Shown: piece after piece, positions 1 through 8,900 of the stretch | Layout: the number at the start of each line of letters is the position of its first letter | How positions within the stretch are numbered: the first letter of the stretch is position 1 | Origin: Nocardioides oleivorans | GTDB taxonomy: Bacteria; Actinomycetota; Actinomycetes; Propionibacteriales; Nocardioidaceae | Direction: 5' to 3' | Length of the DNA stretch: 64,000 nucleotides | Assembly: GCF_004137255.1 (NCBI RefSeq) | Contig: NZ_SDWT01000001.1 | Location: forward strand, 744,001-808,000 | Translations under genes and position numbers: made by a program | Notes under the pieces: generated by a model | Told to the model about the DNA's origin: nothing | Database searches by the model: none | Seen by the model: the letters and a program-made list of their open reading frames with translations, nothing else

Positions 1-333
1 GTCCCGGACGCCCCGACGGTCGCGACCTGGATCGACGCGGCGCTCGACCGCGAGGTCAGGTTCAAGGCGACGGCCGGGCTGCACCGCGCGGTCCGCCACG
101 AGCCCGAGGGCGGCGGCGCGCACGGCTTCCTCAACGTGCTGGTCGCGACCCAGGTGCTCTGGGACGGCGGTTCCGTCGCCGACGCGACCGACGCCCTGGA
201 GCAGCGCGACGGCGCCGCACTGGCGGCGACCGACCTCCCGAGCGCCCGGAGGTGGTTCACCTCCTTCGGGTCGTGCTCGGTGACCGAGCCGCTCGACGAC
301 CTCATCTCCCTCGGACTGCTGGAGGCACCGTGA
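1..333 (+). CDS. C-terminal part of an unrecognised conserved protein (5' truncated by window)
   Basis: Open from the first base in frame 1 and ending at a TGA that overlaps the GTG of the fumarylacetoacetase gene (GTGA). About 110 residues are visible. They are soluble, without membrane segments, rich in Asp and Ala, and contain a short stretch reading FKATAGLHRAVRH. The 4-nt overlap implies translational coupling with fahA, so a link to tyrosine or aromatic catabolism is likely by context. I do not recognise the family from this fragment and assign no function. Confidence 0.75.
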   Translation, partial: VPDAPTVATWIDAALDREVRFKATAGLHRAVRHEPEGGGAHGFLNVLVATQVLWDGGSVADATDALEQRDGAALAATDLPSARRWFTSFGSCSVTEPLDDLISLGLLEAP

Positions 334-1544
334 CCACGCTGACGACCTGGGTCGAGGGAGCCGCCGGCTCCGGCTTCGACGTCGACCACCTCCCCTACGG
401 CGTCTTCGCGCGCTCCGGCGAGCGCCCGCGCGTCGCGGTCCGGATCGGCGACCAGGTCCTCGACCTGAGCGTCGTCGCGGCCGCCGACATGGTCGACACC
501 CACGCCCTCTTCGACCAGCCGACGCTCAACCCGTTCATGGCGGCCGGCCCCGAGGTCTGGGCGTCGACCCGCGCGTGGGTCACCGGGCTGCTGACCGGCG
601 AGGCCGAGCGCGACCTGGTCGAGCCGGCGCTGGCGCACGTGGACTCGGTGACGATGCGGCTGCCGTTCACCGTCGGCGACTACGTCGACTTCTACGCCTC
701 CGAGCACCACGCCTCCAACGTCGGCCGCATCTTCCGGCCCGACCAGGAGCCGCTGCTGCCGAACTGGAAGCACCTCCCGGTCGGCTACCACGGCCGCTCC
801 GGCACGGTCGTCGTCTCGGGCACGGACATCGTCCGGCCGTCCGGCCAGCGCAAGGCGCCCACCGATGCGTCGCCGTCGTACGGCCCCTCGGGGCGGCTCG
901 ACATCGAGGCCGAGCTCGGCTTCGTCGTCGGCGTGCCCTCGGCGATGGGCGACCGGGTCGCCACGGCCGACTTCGCGCGCCACACCTTCGGCGTGGTGGG
1001 GCTCAACGACTGGTCGGCGCGCGACGTCCAGGCCTGGGAGTACGTCCCGCTCGGCCCGTTCCTCGGCAAGTCGTTCGCGACGTCGATCAGTGCCTGGGTC
1101 ACGCCGCTCGCCGCCCTCGACGCGGCGTGGACCGACCTGCCCGGGCAGGACCCGGAGGTCCTCGACTACCTCCGCGTCGACGGGCCCGCGGGTCTCGACA
1201 TCGAGGTCGAGGTGGTGCTCGACGGCGAGGTCGTCTCCCGACCGCCCTACCGCTCGATGTACTGGTCGCCCGCGCAGATGCTCGCCCACACGACGGTCAA
1301 CGGCGCCAGCGTGCGCACCGGCGACCTCTGGGGATCGGGCACGATCTCCGGCGCCGAGCCGGGGCAGCGCGGCTCGCTGCTCGAGCTGGGCTGGGGTGGG
1401 AAGGAGCCGTTCACGGTGGCCGGGCGCGAGCGCACGTTCCTCGAGGACGGCGACGAGGTGACCCTGCGCTACACCGCACCGGGCACCGGCGGCGGGCGGA
1501 TCTCGCTCGGCGAGGTGACCGGGCGGATCCTGCCGGCCCGCTGA
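330..1544 (+). CDS. fahA: Fumarylacetoacetase (fumarylacetoacetate hydrolase)
   Basis: A 404-residue protein predicted to hydrolyse 4-fumarylacetoacetate to fumarate and acetoacetate, the last step of tyrosine/homogentisate breakdown, in the cytoplasm. Recognisable family segments are the FYASEHHASNVGRIFRP region near residues 108-124, the PVGYHGRSG loop, the acidic metal-binding segment DIEAELGFVVG, and the NDWSARDVQAWEY core. Length matches the bacterial/eukaryotic FAH family. The reading frame is open further upstream (to 252), but the GTG at 330 overlaps the preceding stop as GTGA, has a GGAG about 9 nt upstream, and gives the normal FAH N-terminus. It is therefore taken as the start. A homogentisate dioxygenase would be expected nearby but is not in the window. 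Confidence 0.95.
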   Translation: MTTLTTWVEGAAGSGFDVDHLPYGVFARSGERPRVAVRIGDQVLDLSVVAAADMVDTHALFDQPTLNPFMAAGPEVWASTRAWVTGLLTGEAERDLVEPALAHVDSVTMRLPFTVGDYVDFYASEHHASNVGRIFRPDQEPLLPNWKHLPVGYHGRSGTVVVSGTDIVRPSGQRKAPTDASPSYGPSGRLDIEAELGFVVGVPSAMGDRVATADFARHTFGVVGLNDWSARDVQAWEYVPLGPFLGKSFATSISAWVTPLAALDAAWTDLPGQDPEVLDYLRVDGPAGLDIEVEVVLDGEVVSRPPYRSMYWSPAQMLAHTTVNGASVRTGDLWGSGTISGAEPGQRGSLLELGWGGKEPFTVAGRERTFLEDGDEVTLRYTAPGTGGGRISLGEVTGRILPAR

Positions 1545-1608
1545 CCCGTCCCCTGAGATCCAGCCACAGGTCAGGGTCCGTTCACCTCGCTGCGCCACCG
1601 TGCGCAGC

Positions 1609-2802
1609 ATGCGCATCGCCCAGCTGGCCAACTTCGTGGGACCCGCGTCGGGGGGCATGCGCACCGCGCTGCGCGCCTTGGGCAGCGGCTACGTCGAGGC
1701 AGGGTGCCGGCGCCTGCTCGTCGTACCCGGCCCGGAGGACGCCCGTACGTCGACCCCGCTGGGCGACGTCGTCCAGCTGCGGGCGCCGCGGGTCGGCGGC
1801 GGCTACCGGCTGATCGTCGAGCCGTGGCGGGTCACCGAGGTGCTCGAGCAGTGGGAGCCCACGTCCGTCGAGCTGAGCGACAAGCTCACCCTCCTGCCGG
1901 TCGCGCGGTGGGCGCGCCGCAACGGCGTCGGCTCCGTCCTGCTCTCGCACGAGCGGCTCGGCGACATGCTCGCCCTCCGCACCGGCCTCGACACCACGTC
2001 CAAGGTCTCGATCGGCCTGCTCAACCGGCTCCTCGTGCGCAGCGTCGACACGGTCGTGGTGACCTCGGAGTACGCCCGGCAGGAGTTCCAGGACGTCGCC
2101 GACGCGGCAGGCTGCCCCGTCGTGCGGGTGCCGCTCGGGGTCGACCTCGACACGTTCCGCCCCCACGCGCGCGGCCCGCGGCGAGGTGCCGGCGAGGAGC
2201 TTCGGCTCGTCCACGCCGGCCGGCTGTCGCGCGAGAAGAGCCCGCACCTCGCGGTCGCGACCGCGGTGGAGCTGCACCGCCGCGGCGTCCCGGTGCGGAT
2301 GGACGTCTACGGCGTCGGCCCGCACCGCGACGAGCTCGAGGCGATCGCGGGCGATGCGCCCGTCCGGTTCCGGGGGTACGTCGACTCGCCCGCCCGCCTC
2401 AGCCGCGCGCTGGCCCACGCCGACGTCGCGCTCAGCGTGTGCCCGGGAGAGACGTTCGGTCTCGCCGTCCTCGAGGCCCTGGCTTCCGGGACCCCGGTGG
2501 TGACGGCAGACCGCGGCGGCGCACGCGAGCTGGTCGACGCCTCCTCGGGCGCGTGGGGAGCACCCGAGCCGGCAGCCCTGGCCGACGCGGTGCTGGAGGT
2601 CGCGGCCCGCCCGACGGCGTACCGCCGCGCAGCAGCCCGGGCGCGCGCCGAGCGCTACCCGTGGTCGGCGACGGTGGAGTCGATGCTGGCGGTCCACTCG
2701 TCGGTGGCGATGCCGGCCAGCCGCTCGCGGGCCCGCCGGGTGATCAGCAGCAGCGCGGCCGCAGCGGCCACGACCAGGGAGCCGATCACGATCGCCAGGT
2801 AG
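1609..2802 (+). CDS. Family 4 glycosyltransferase (GT-B fold)
   Basis: About 397 residues. The N-terminal half starts MRIAQLANFVGPASGG with the glycine-rich donor/acceptor loop. The C-terminal half has the GT4 pattern: LVHAGRLSREKSPHLAV, then the PGETFGLAVLEALASGTPVV segment containing the E-x7-E motif. It should transfer a sugar from a nucleotide sugar to a lipid or glycan at the inner face of the membrane; the substrate is not readable. The convergent neighbour is an MptB-like mannosyltransferase, so lipomannan/lipoglycan assembly is a reasonable guess. GTG at 1600 is an alternative start. The last 49 codons run antisense through the 3' end of mptB and read as low-complexity Ser/Ala/Arg, so the natural domain end is near residue 365. 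Confidence 0.88.
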   Translation: MRIAQLANFVGPASGGMRTALRALGSGYVEAGCRRLLVVPGPEDARTSTPLGDVVQLRAPRVGGGYRLIVEPWRVTEVLEQWEPTSVELSDKLTLLPVARWARRNGVGSVLLSHERLGDMLALRTGLDTTSKVSIGLLNRLLVRSVDTVVVTSEYARQEFQDVADAAGCPVVRVPLGVDLDTFRPHARGPRRGAGEELRLVHAGRLSREKSPHLAVATAVELHRRGVPVRMDVYGVGPHRDELEAIAGDAPVRFRGYVDSPARLSRALAHADVALSVCPGETFGLAVLEALASGTPVVTADRGGARELVDASSGAWGAPEPAALADAVLEVAARPTAYRRAAARARAERYPWSATVESMLAVHSSVAMPASRSRARRVISSSAAAAATTREPITIAR

Positions 2803-4148
2803 GCGCCGTGCAGCGAGGAGTCCATCGGCGCGACCAGCCCGGCGACGAGCGAGAGCGCGACCAGAGCGGCCGTCGCGGCGCGGCCCAGCCGCAGGACCGC
2901 GACGAACGGGACGAACCACAGGAAGTACCAGAGGTGGACGACCGGGCTGAGCGCCACGGTCGCGGCCATCACGAGCGCGAGCGAGCGCACCGCCTCGCCA
3001 CGGTCGCCGGTCGGCCGGGTCAGGAGCACCCACGCGGTCACCGCGACGATGCCGACCTGCGCGACGAGGCGGACGAGGTCGAGGAACGTCTCGTCGGGCG
3101 TGCCGAGCCCGACGAGCTGGGAGACCAGGTCGAACCAGCCGCCCACGACCGTGGGGATGGAGAGCGGGGTGTTCACGGTGCCGGGGACCGCGAGGGCGCC
3201 GAGCCAGCCGATGCCCAGGCCCCAGGCGATCCCCGGAAGCACGAGCGCCGTCACGGCGACGACGGCGACCCGCAGCGTGTGGTGCAGGCGCACGACGACC
3301 GAGGCCGTGGCGGGCAGGGTGACCAGGACGACGGCGACGCAGACCAGGCCACCGGGGAGCTTGACGCCGGCCGCCAGGCCACCGAGGACGGCGCCCGCGG
3401 CCCAGTGGTGCTCGCGGGCGACGACCAGCGCGGCCGCCATCAGGCCCACCATCAGCAGGTCGTTGTGCAGCCCGGCGATGCCGTTGGACACCATCAGCGG
3501 CGAGGCCAGGACGAGGCAGGAGGCGAGCGCGGGGTTGGCGCCGCACCAGCGGGCCAGCCGCGGCACGGCCCAGGCGAGCAGCAGCAGCCCGACCAGCGCC
3601 ATGGCCCGGTGTGCCACGACGAGCAGCCACGGGTCGGCGGTGAGGCCGGACGCCACGTCGCCGCCGATCAGCGGGACCGGGCCATAGGGCGCCGGGGTCG
3701 CCATCCACCGTGGGTCGACCCCCTCGGTGAGCGGGCCGGGGATCGAGCGCGGGCCGACCAGGCTCCAGGGGCCGTAGTCGTAGGGCGAGATCCCGCGGTG
3801 CGCGAGCATCCCCTGCGCGGCGTAGGACCAGCCGTCGCGGGAGAAGAGTGGCGGGGCGACGAGCAGCGGGAGCGACCAGAGGACGGTCGCGTTGCGGACC
3901 CGGACGAGCATGCCCGCCTGCCCGGGGCCGGCGGCGCGCGCGCAGTCGCGGCACAGGTGCAGCCAGGCGGAGGCGAGCATGCCCAGGCCGACCAGCACGA
4001 CGACCAGGCCGGCCATCCGCCCCCACGGGGACCCGCGCAGCACCTGGAGCAGGTCGACCTCGGCGACGGCAGCGCTCGGCGGGATCGTCGCCACGACCAG
4101 CCCACCCAGCAGGACCAGGACGCTCCCCACGACTCCACGAGACACCAC
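2655..4148 (-). CDS. mptB: MptB-like polyprenol-phosphomannose alpha-1,6-mannosyltransferase
   Basis: A 497-residue polytopic membrane protein of the GT-C type with about 12-13 hydrophobic segments. The extracytoplasmic loop after the early membrane segments has family signatures: PPLFSRDGWSYAAQG, ISPYDYGP and TPAPYGPVPL. These match actinobacterial MptB enzymes, which extend the lipomannan core using polyprenyl-phosphate mannose. The GTG at 4148 is preceded by a TACCGT -10 box (4156-4161) with a 7-nt gap, so the mRNA is probably leaderless and this start is favoured. It is divergent from the phosphodiesterase gene and converges with the GT4 gene, overlapping it by 148 nt. The exact linkage formed is inferred from the family, not seen. 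Confidence 0.85.
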   Translation of the reverse strand: MVSRGVVGSVLVLLGGLVVATIPPSAAVAEVDLLQVLRGSPWGRMAGLVVVLVGLGMLASAWLHLCRDCARAAGPGQAGMLVRVRNATVLWSLPLLVAPPLFSRDGWSYAAQGMLAHRGISPYDYGPWSLVGPRSIPGPLTEGVDPRWMATPAPYGPVPLIGGDVASGLTADPWLLVVAHRAMALVGLLLLAWAVPRLARWCGANPALASCLVLASPLMVSNGIAGLHNDLLMVGLMAAALVVAREHHWAAGAVLGGLAAGVKLPGGLVCVAVVLVTLPATASVVVRLHHTLRVAVVAVTALVLPGIAWGLGIGWLGALAVPGTVNTPLSIPTVVGGWFDLVSQLVGLGTPDETFLDLVRLVAQVGIVAVTAWVLLTRPTGDRGEAVRSLALVMAATVALSPVVHLWYFLWFVPFVAVLRLGRAATAALVALSLVAGLVAPMDSSLHGAYLAIVIGSLVVAAAAALLLITRRARERLAGIATDEWTASIDSTVADHG

Positions 4149-4155
4149 GAAGCGG

Positions 4156-4161
4156 ACGGTA
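4156..4161 (-). promoter_or_regulatory. -10 box of a leaderless mptB promoter
   Basis: TACCGT on the minus strand, 7 nt before the GTG at 4148. The spacing places transcription initiation at or next to the start codon. Confidence 0.5.
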
Positions 4162-4238
4162 GGAGCGCTCGCCGACCGCGGGTCGACGCCCGGATGAACG
4201 CCCGGACAATCCCTTCGCCGCGCCCTTTCGCCGCACTT

Positions 4239-4244
4239 TAGGGT
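4239..4244 (+). promoter_or_regulatory. -10 box of a leaderless phosphodiesterase promoter
   Basis: TAGGGT, 7 nt before the GTG at 4252. An in-frame GTG at 4243 overlaps the box itself, so it would lie upstream of the transcript and is unlikely to be the start. Confidence 0.5.
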
Positions 4245-4251
4245 GAGTTCC

Positions 4252-5160
4252 GTGAGACAGCTCGGCCAGTACGCCGCCCCGCGGCACGCGATCGCCCACC
4301 TCTCCGACCCGCACCTGATCGGCGGCGGTGGGCTGCACTACGGCGTCGTGGACAACGTCGCCAACCTCCACCGTGCCCTGGAGCGCCTCGCCGCGGTGCG
4401 GCCGGTCCCGCAGGCGCTCGTCTTCACCGGCGACCTGGCCGACCAGGCCGAGCCCGACGCGTACGCCACCCTCCGCTCGATCGTCGAGCCGGCCGCGGCC
4501 GAGATGGGCGCCGTCGTGGTCTGGACGATGGGCAACCACGACGAGCGCGCGCCCTACGCCCGCGGGCTCTACGACTCCGACGACGACGGCTTCCAGGACC
4601 GCGTCCACGACGTCGACGGGCTCCGGATCATCGCCCTCGACACCAGCGTCCCGGGCTACCACCACGGGGTGCTCGAGCCCGCCCAGCTGGAGTGGCTCGC
4701 CGCCGAGCTGGCCACCCCGGCCGAGCACGGCACCCTCCTGGCCATGCACCACCCGCCCCTGCCCGTGCCGATGCTGCGGGCCGCCGAGCTGATCGAGCTG
4801 CACGACCAGCAGGCGCTGGCCGACGTCGTCACCGGCACCGACGTGCGCGGCATCCTGGCCGGTCACCTCCACCTCGCGACGTGGTCGACCTTCGCCGGCG
4901 TACCGGTCTCGGTGACCTCGGCCAGCTGCTACACCAGCGACCCGGCGCCGGTCGACCGCTTCGTCTCCGGCGTCGACGCCAACCAGGCGTTCACCATGGT
5001 GCACGCCTACGACGACCGCCTGGTGCACACCCTCGTCCCGCTCGAGCGCGGCGCGGAGGTGAGCCACGTCGGCACGGACATCACCGAGGCCCTCGAGACC
5101 GTGCCGCTCGACCAGGCCTTCGAGCTCGCCTCGTCCAAGACCTCCCAGTTCAACAACTGA
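4252..5160 (+). CDS. CpdA/Rv0805-type cyclic nucleotide phosphodiesterase (calcineurin-like)
   Basis: A 302-residue metallophosphoesterase, likely hydrolysing 3',5'-cAMP or related phosphodiesters. All five dimetal motifs are present in order: SDPHL (D-x-H), FTGDLAD (GD), MGNHDER (GNHD), MHHPPLP, and GILAGHLHL (GHxH). The sequence closely resembles actinobacterial CpdA/Rv0805 class III enzymes, and the C-terminal extension of about 60 residues is also typical of that group. The start at 4252 rather than 4243 is chosen because the -10 box ends at 4244. A histidine phosphatase gene follows 22 nt downstream on the same strand. The in-vivo substrate is uncertain; Rv0805-like enzymes also cleave 2',3'-cyclic nucleotides. 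Confidence 0.88.
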   Translation: MRQLGQYAAPRHAIAHLSDPHLIGGGGLHYGVVDNVANLHRALERLAAVRPVPQALVFTGDLADQAEPDAYATLRSIVEPAAAEMGAVVVWTMGNHDERAPYARGLYDSDDDGFQDRVHDVDGLRIIALDTSVPGYHHGVLEPAQLEWLAAELATPAEHGTLLAMHHPPLPVPMLRAAELIELHDQQALADVVTGTDVRGILAGHLHLATWSTFAGVPVSVTSASCYTSDPAPVDRFVSGVDANQAFTMVHAYDDRLVHTLVPLERGAEVSHVGTDITEALETVPLDQAFELASSKTSQFNN

Positions 5161-5182
5161 CCCCTCCCCGGAAAGCCCTCCC

Positions 5183-5863
5183 TTGCGACTCCTCCTCATG
5201 CGCCACGGCCAGACCCACGCCAACGTCTCCGGCGCGCTCGACACCGCCCACCCGGGCGTCGACCTCACCGACCTCGGTCGCGCCCAGGCCGTCGCCGCCG
5301 CCCGGGCGCTCGCCGACGAGCACCTCGACGCGATCTACGTCTCCAGCCGCGTGCGCACGCACCAGACCGCCGCCCCGACCGCCGACGAGCGCGCGCTGGT
5401 CCCGACCCAGCTCGACGGCATCGAGGAGATCGACGCCGGCGACTTCGAGATGCGCAACGACCACGACGCCGTCGCCGGCTACATCGGCACCGTCGCGACC
5501 TGGCTCGAGGGCGACCTCGCCGCCCGGATGCCCGGCGGCGAGACGGGTGAGGAGTTCCTGGCACGGTACGACGCCGCGGTGCGGCAGATCGTCGACGCCG
5601 GCCACTCGTCTGCCCTGCTGGTCAGCCACGGCGCCGCGCTCCGCACGTGGACCTCGTCGAGGATGGAGCCCGCGCCCGACGCTCCCCCGGCCACCGAACC
5701 GCTCCACAACACCGCCCTCATCGTCCTCGACGGCGACTTCGACGCCGGCTGGACCCTCGTGTCCTGGCAGGGCCACCCGGTCGGTGGTGACTACCTCGAG
5801 GACGACTCCGCTCCCGACCCCACCGGCGACCTCGACTCCGACGGGGACGGGGAGATCGGCTGA
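5183..5863 (+). CDS. Histidine phosphatase family protein (phosphoglycerate mutase-like)
   Basis: A 226-residue cytoplasmic phosphatase of the branch-1 histidine phosphatase superfamily. The N-terminal LLLMRHGQTHAN carries the phosphohistidine RHG motif. The acid residue (EEIDAGDFE), the mutase-like GGETGEEFLARY segment and the second catalytic His in LLVSHGAALR all follow in order. The start is a TTG with only a weak upstream purine run. The next in-frame ATG (5198) would remove the first beta strand, so TTG is kept. It follows the phosphodiesterase closely and is probably cotranscribed. The C-terminus is an Asp/Gly-rich tail of about 20 residues. The substrate cannot be read from sequence. 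Confidence 0.85.
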   Translation: MRLLLMRHGQTHANVSGALDTAHPGVDLTDLGRAQAVAAARALADEHLDAIYVSSRVRTHQTAAPTADERALVPTQLDGIEEIDAGDFEMRNDHDAVAGYIGTVATWLEGDLAARMPGGETGEEFLARYDAAVRQIVDAGHSSALLVSHGAALRTWTSSRMEPAPDAPPATEPLHNTALIVLDGDFDAGWTLVSWQGHPVGGDYLEDDSAPDPTGDLDSDGDGEIG

Positions 5864-5865
5864 CT

Positions 5866-5884
5866 TCTCGGGGGGTCCCCGAGA
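5866..5884 (+). terminator. Hairpin after the histidine phosphatase gene
   Basis: Perfect 8-bp stem TCTCGGGG/CCCCGAGA with a 3-nt loop, beginning 3 nt after the stop codon. There is no T-tract, as is usual in GC-rich actinobacteria. Confidence 0.55.
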
Positions 5885-5898
5885 GGCCTCCTTCTGAG

Positions 5899-5904
5899 TA
5901 GGGT
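5899..5904 (+). promoter_or_regulatory. Probable -10 box of the M4 peptidase gene
   Basis: TAGGGT about 60 nt upstream of the GTG start, leaving a leader that contains the ribosome-binding site GGGAGGA. No convincing -35 was identified. Confidence 0.4.
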
Positions 5905-5964
5905 GCGCGACAGCGACCTCGGAGATCCCTCTCCGGGGGGCCACCTGTCGGGAGGAAGCACCCA

Positions 5965-8900
5965 GTGAAACTGCTCAAGCAGGGTCTCAGCCTTGCACTG
6001 CTCGGGGCCGGTCTGGCCGCCGTACCCACCGTCCAGGCACTCGCCGCGCCCCCTGCCCCCCGGGCCGCGCCCTCGATCGTGCAGCAGATCAAGCAGGAGG
6101 CGCGCGGCACCGTCCGGATCTCCGAGGAGAGCGCGACGGGGCGGGTCGGCTTCGTCCGGACCGCCGACGGCGACCTCCTCCCGTCCGCCACCGCGCGCAC
6201 CGCGACGCAGGCAGCCGCCAAGGCAGGCGCCTACCTCGACACCTACGCGACTGCCTTCGGCGCCCGTCGCGGCGAGCTGCAGCAGACCGCGGTCCGCAAG
6301 GCCCGCGGCGGCTGGACGGTCGAGTACGTCCAGAGCTACCGCGGCGTCCCGGTCTTCGCCGGCGAGCTGCGCGCCCACGTCGACTCGCAGGGTGACCTGA
6401 CCGCCGTCAACGGCTTCGCGGTCCCCGGTCTCGACCTCGACGTCACCCCGACGATCAGCCGTGCCGACGCCGCCGCGCGGGCCGTCCGCCTGGTCGGCGC
6501 AGCGCCGTCCGACAAGCGGACCGCGGGTCAGGTGGAGGGTCTCGAGGCCGTCGCCAACGACCTGATGGTCTACCGGATGGGCACCACCCGCGGCATCGAG
6601 GGCGCGTCCGTGCTCACGTGGGTCGTCGAGGTGAGCAACCGGAGCGACGTGCGCGAGACCGTCATCCTCGACGCCCGCACGGGCAAGCCGGTCAACCGCT
6701 GGTCGATGATCGCGCACAACCTCAGCCGCGAGGTCTACGAGGAGTCAGATGCCCCGGCGAACCTCGTCTGGGAGGAAGGCGACCCCTTCCCCGGCGGGCT
6801 CGACGAAGACCAGGCCAACGAGGTGTCCGGCGCGGGTGAGACCTACTGGATGTTCATGAACACGTTCGGCCGCGACAGCTACGACGGCCTGGGCGCGAAG
6901 ATGCGCACCGTCAACAACGACCCGTCGATCAACTGCCCCAACGCCAACTGGAACGGCGAGACCACCAACTACTGCACCGGGGTGAGCTCCGACGACACCG
7001 TGTCCCACGAGTGGGGCCACGCCTACACCGAGTTCACCTCGGGCCTGATCTACCAGTGGCAGTCCGGCGCGATGAACGAGGCCTACTCCGACATCTGGGG
7101 TGAGACGGTCGACATGACCAACGACCGCTACAACGAGACCCCCGACACCAAGCGCGTCGAGGGCGACTGCTCGGTCTACACCCCCGCCCTGATCTCCGTC
7201 GAGATCACTGCGCCGGCGGGCGTCGCCGGTCCCTGCGAGGCCGTCGCGGCCTCCGGTGGCCCAGCCTTCACGACCGACGTCCTCACCCCGCAGGTCGTCG
7301 TGGGCCTCGATGCCCAGGACCTGCCCAACGGCGACGTGCCGACCGACGGCTGCTCACCCTTCACCAACGCCGCCGCGATCGACGGCAACTGGGTCTTCGT
7401 GGACGAGAACCTCGACACCGGGTGCGACGCGAGCAGCCTCGCGGACTACTACGAGGGCGTGGCGGACAACGCCGTCTCTGCCGGTGCCGAGGGGATCATC
7501 TTCGGTGGCGACCCGGCCTTCGCCCCGTGGGACATGCCGGGTGCGACGTTCACCATCCCGGCCCTGCAGGTCGACGGCGACTCCGGCACCCGGTTCAAGA
7601 CTGCCGGGACGAGCACGGTCAGCGTGACGGCGGCCACGACGGCGAACGACGACTCCTACCGCTGGCTGTCCGGTGAGGGCGACCCCGCCTTCGGCGGCGC
7701 CATCCGCGACATGTGGAACCCGAACTGCTACGGCGACCCGGGCAAGGTCTCGGACGAGGAGTACTACTGCGACACCGCCGACAGCGGTGGCGTCCACACC
7801 AACTCGGGCGTCGTCAACCACGCCTACGCCCTGCTCGTCGACGGCAGCACCTACAACGGCGTGACCGTCCCGGCGATCGGTCTCGACAAGGCGGCCAACA
7901 TCTTCTGGCAGGCCCAGCTCGAGTACCTCACGCCGACGTCGGACTTCGCCGACCTCGCCGACGCCCTCGCCGCGTCCTGCACGGACCTGGTCGGCCAGGA
8001 CATCAACGAGGTCACGATCGGCAGCAGCCCGACCGGGGGCAGCCAAGCCGTCCCCGCCCTCGCCGACCCGATCACGACGGGCGACTGCGCCGCCGTGCAG
8101 AAGGCGTCCGAGGCCGTCGAGCTGGCCAAGGACCCGGTCCAGTGCAACTTCGGCCCGCTGCTCGCGAAGAACACCCCCGCACTCTGCGGCGAGGGCTTCA
8201 CGAGCAAGGTCACCTGGAGCGAGGACTTCGAGGACGGCCTCGCAGGCTGGACCCAGGACGAGGACGTCGTCAACGCCGGCAAGGGCGCGAAGGGCGTCCC
8301 CTGGACGGCGAGCACGTCCGCGCCCGGCGGCCACGCCGGCGGTGTCGCCTTCGGCCCCGACCCGACGACGGGCAGCTGCCTGGCCGACGCCGCCGACATC
8401 TCGGGCCGCAACGGCCTGATCAGCCCGGCCGTCACCTACCCGACCGGGACCGCTCCACGACTCACGTTCGACCACTACGTGGCGACCGAGATCGACTACG
8501 ACGGCGCCAACGTCAAGGTCAGCGTCAACGGCGGCCCCTTCGCCGTCGTGCCGACCGAGGCCTACGTCTTCAACGCCCCGGGCGCCCGGCTCGCGACCGC
8601 GGACGAGGACAACACCAACCCGATGGGCGGTGAGGTCGCCTTCACCGGCACCGACGGCGGCGAGCCCACCGGCTCGTGGGGCACCTCGATCGTCAACCTC
8701 GCTGCCATCCCCGGCGCGGTCCCGGGTGCTTCGTTGAAGTTCCGCTTCGACATGGGTCGCGACGGCTGCAACGGCGTCGAGGGCTGGTACGTCGACAACG
8801 TCAAGGTCCAGGTGTGCGAGAAGAACGCGCCGCCGACCACGCCGCCGACGCCGCCGACGGCCGGCAAGGACGACACCCGCACGAAGGTCACGCTCAAGCC

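Noticed and set aside
252..329. Longer start for fumarylacetoacetase at 252
   Set aside because: The extra 26 residues have no family counterpart and the GTG at 330 has the GTGA overlap and SD.
1582..5268. Very long minus-strand open frame (over 1200 codons)
   Set aside because: Arg/Ala/Gly/Pro-rich translation running opposite or out of frame with conserved genes. It is a frame opened by GC bias, not a gene.
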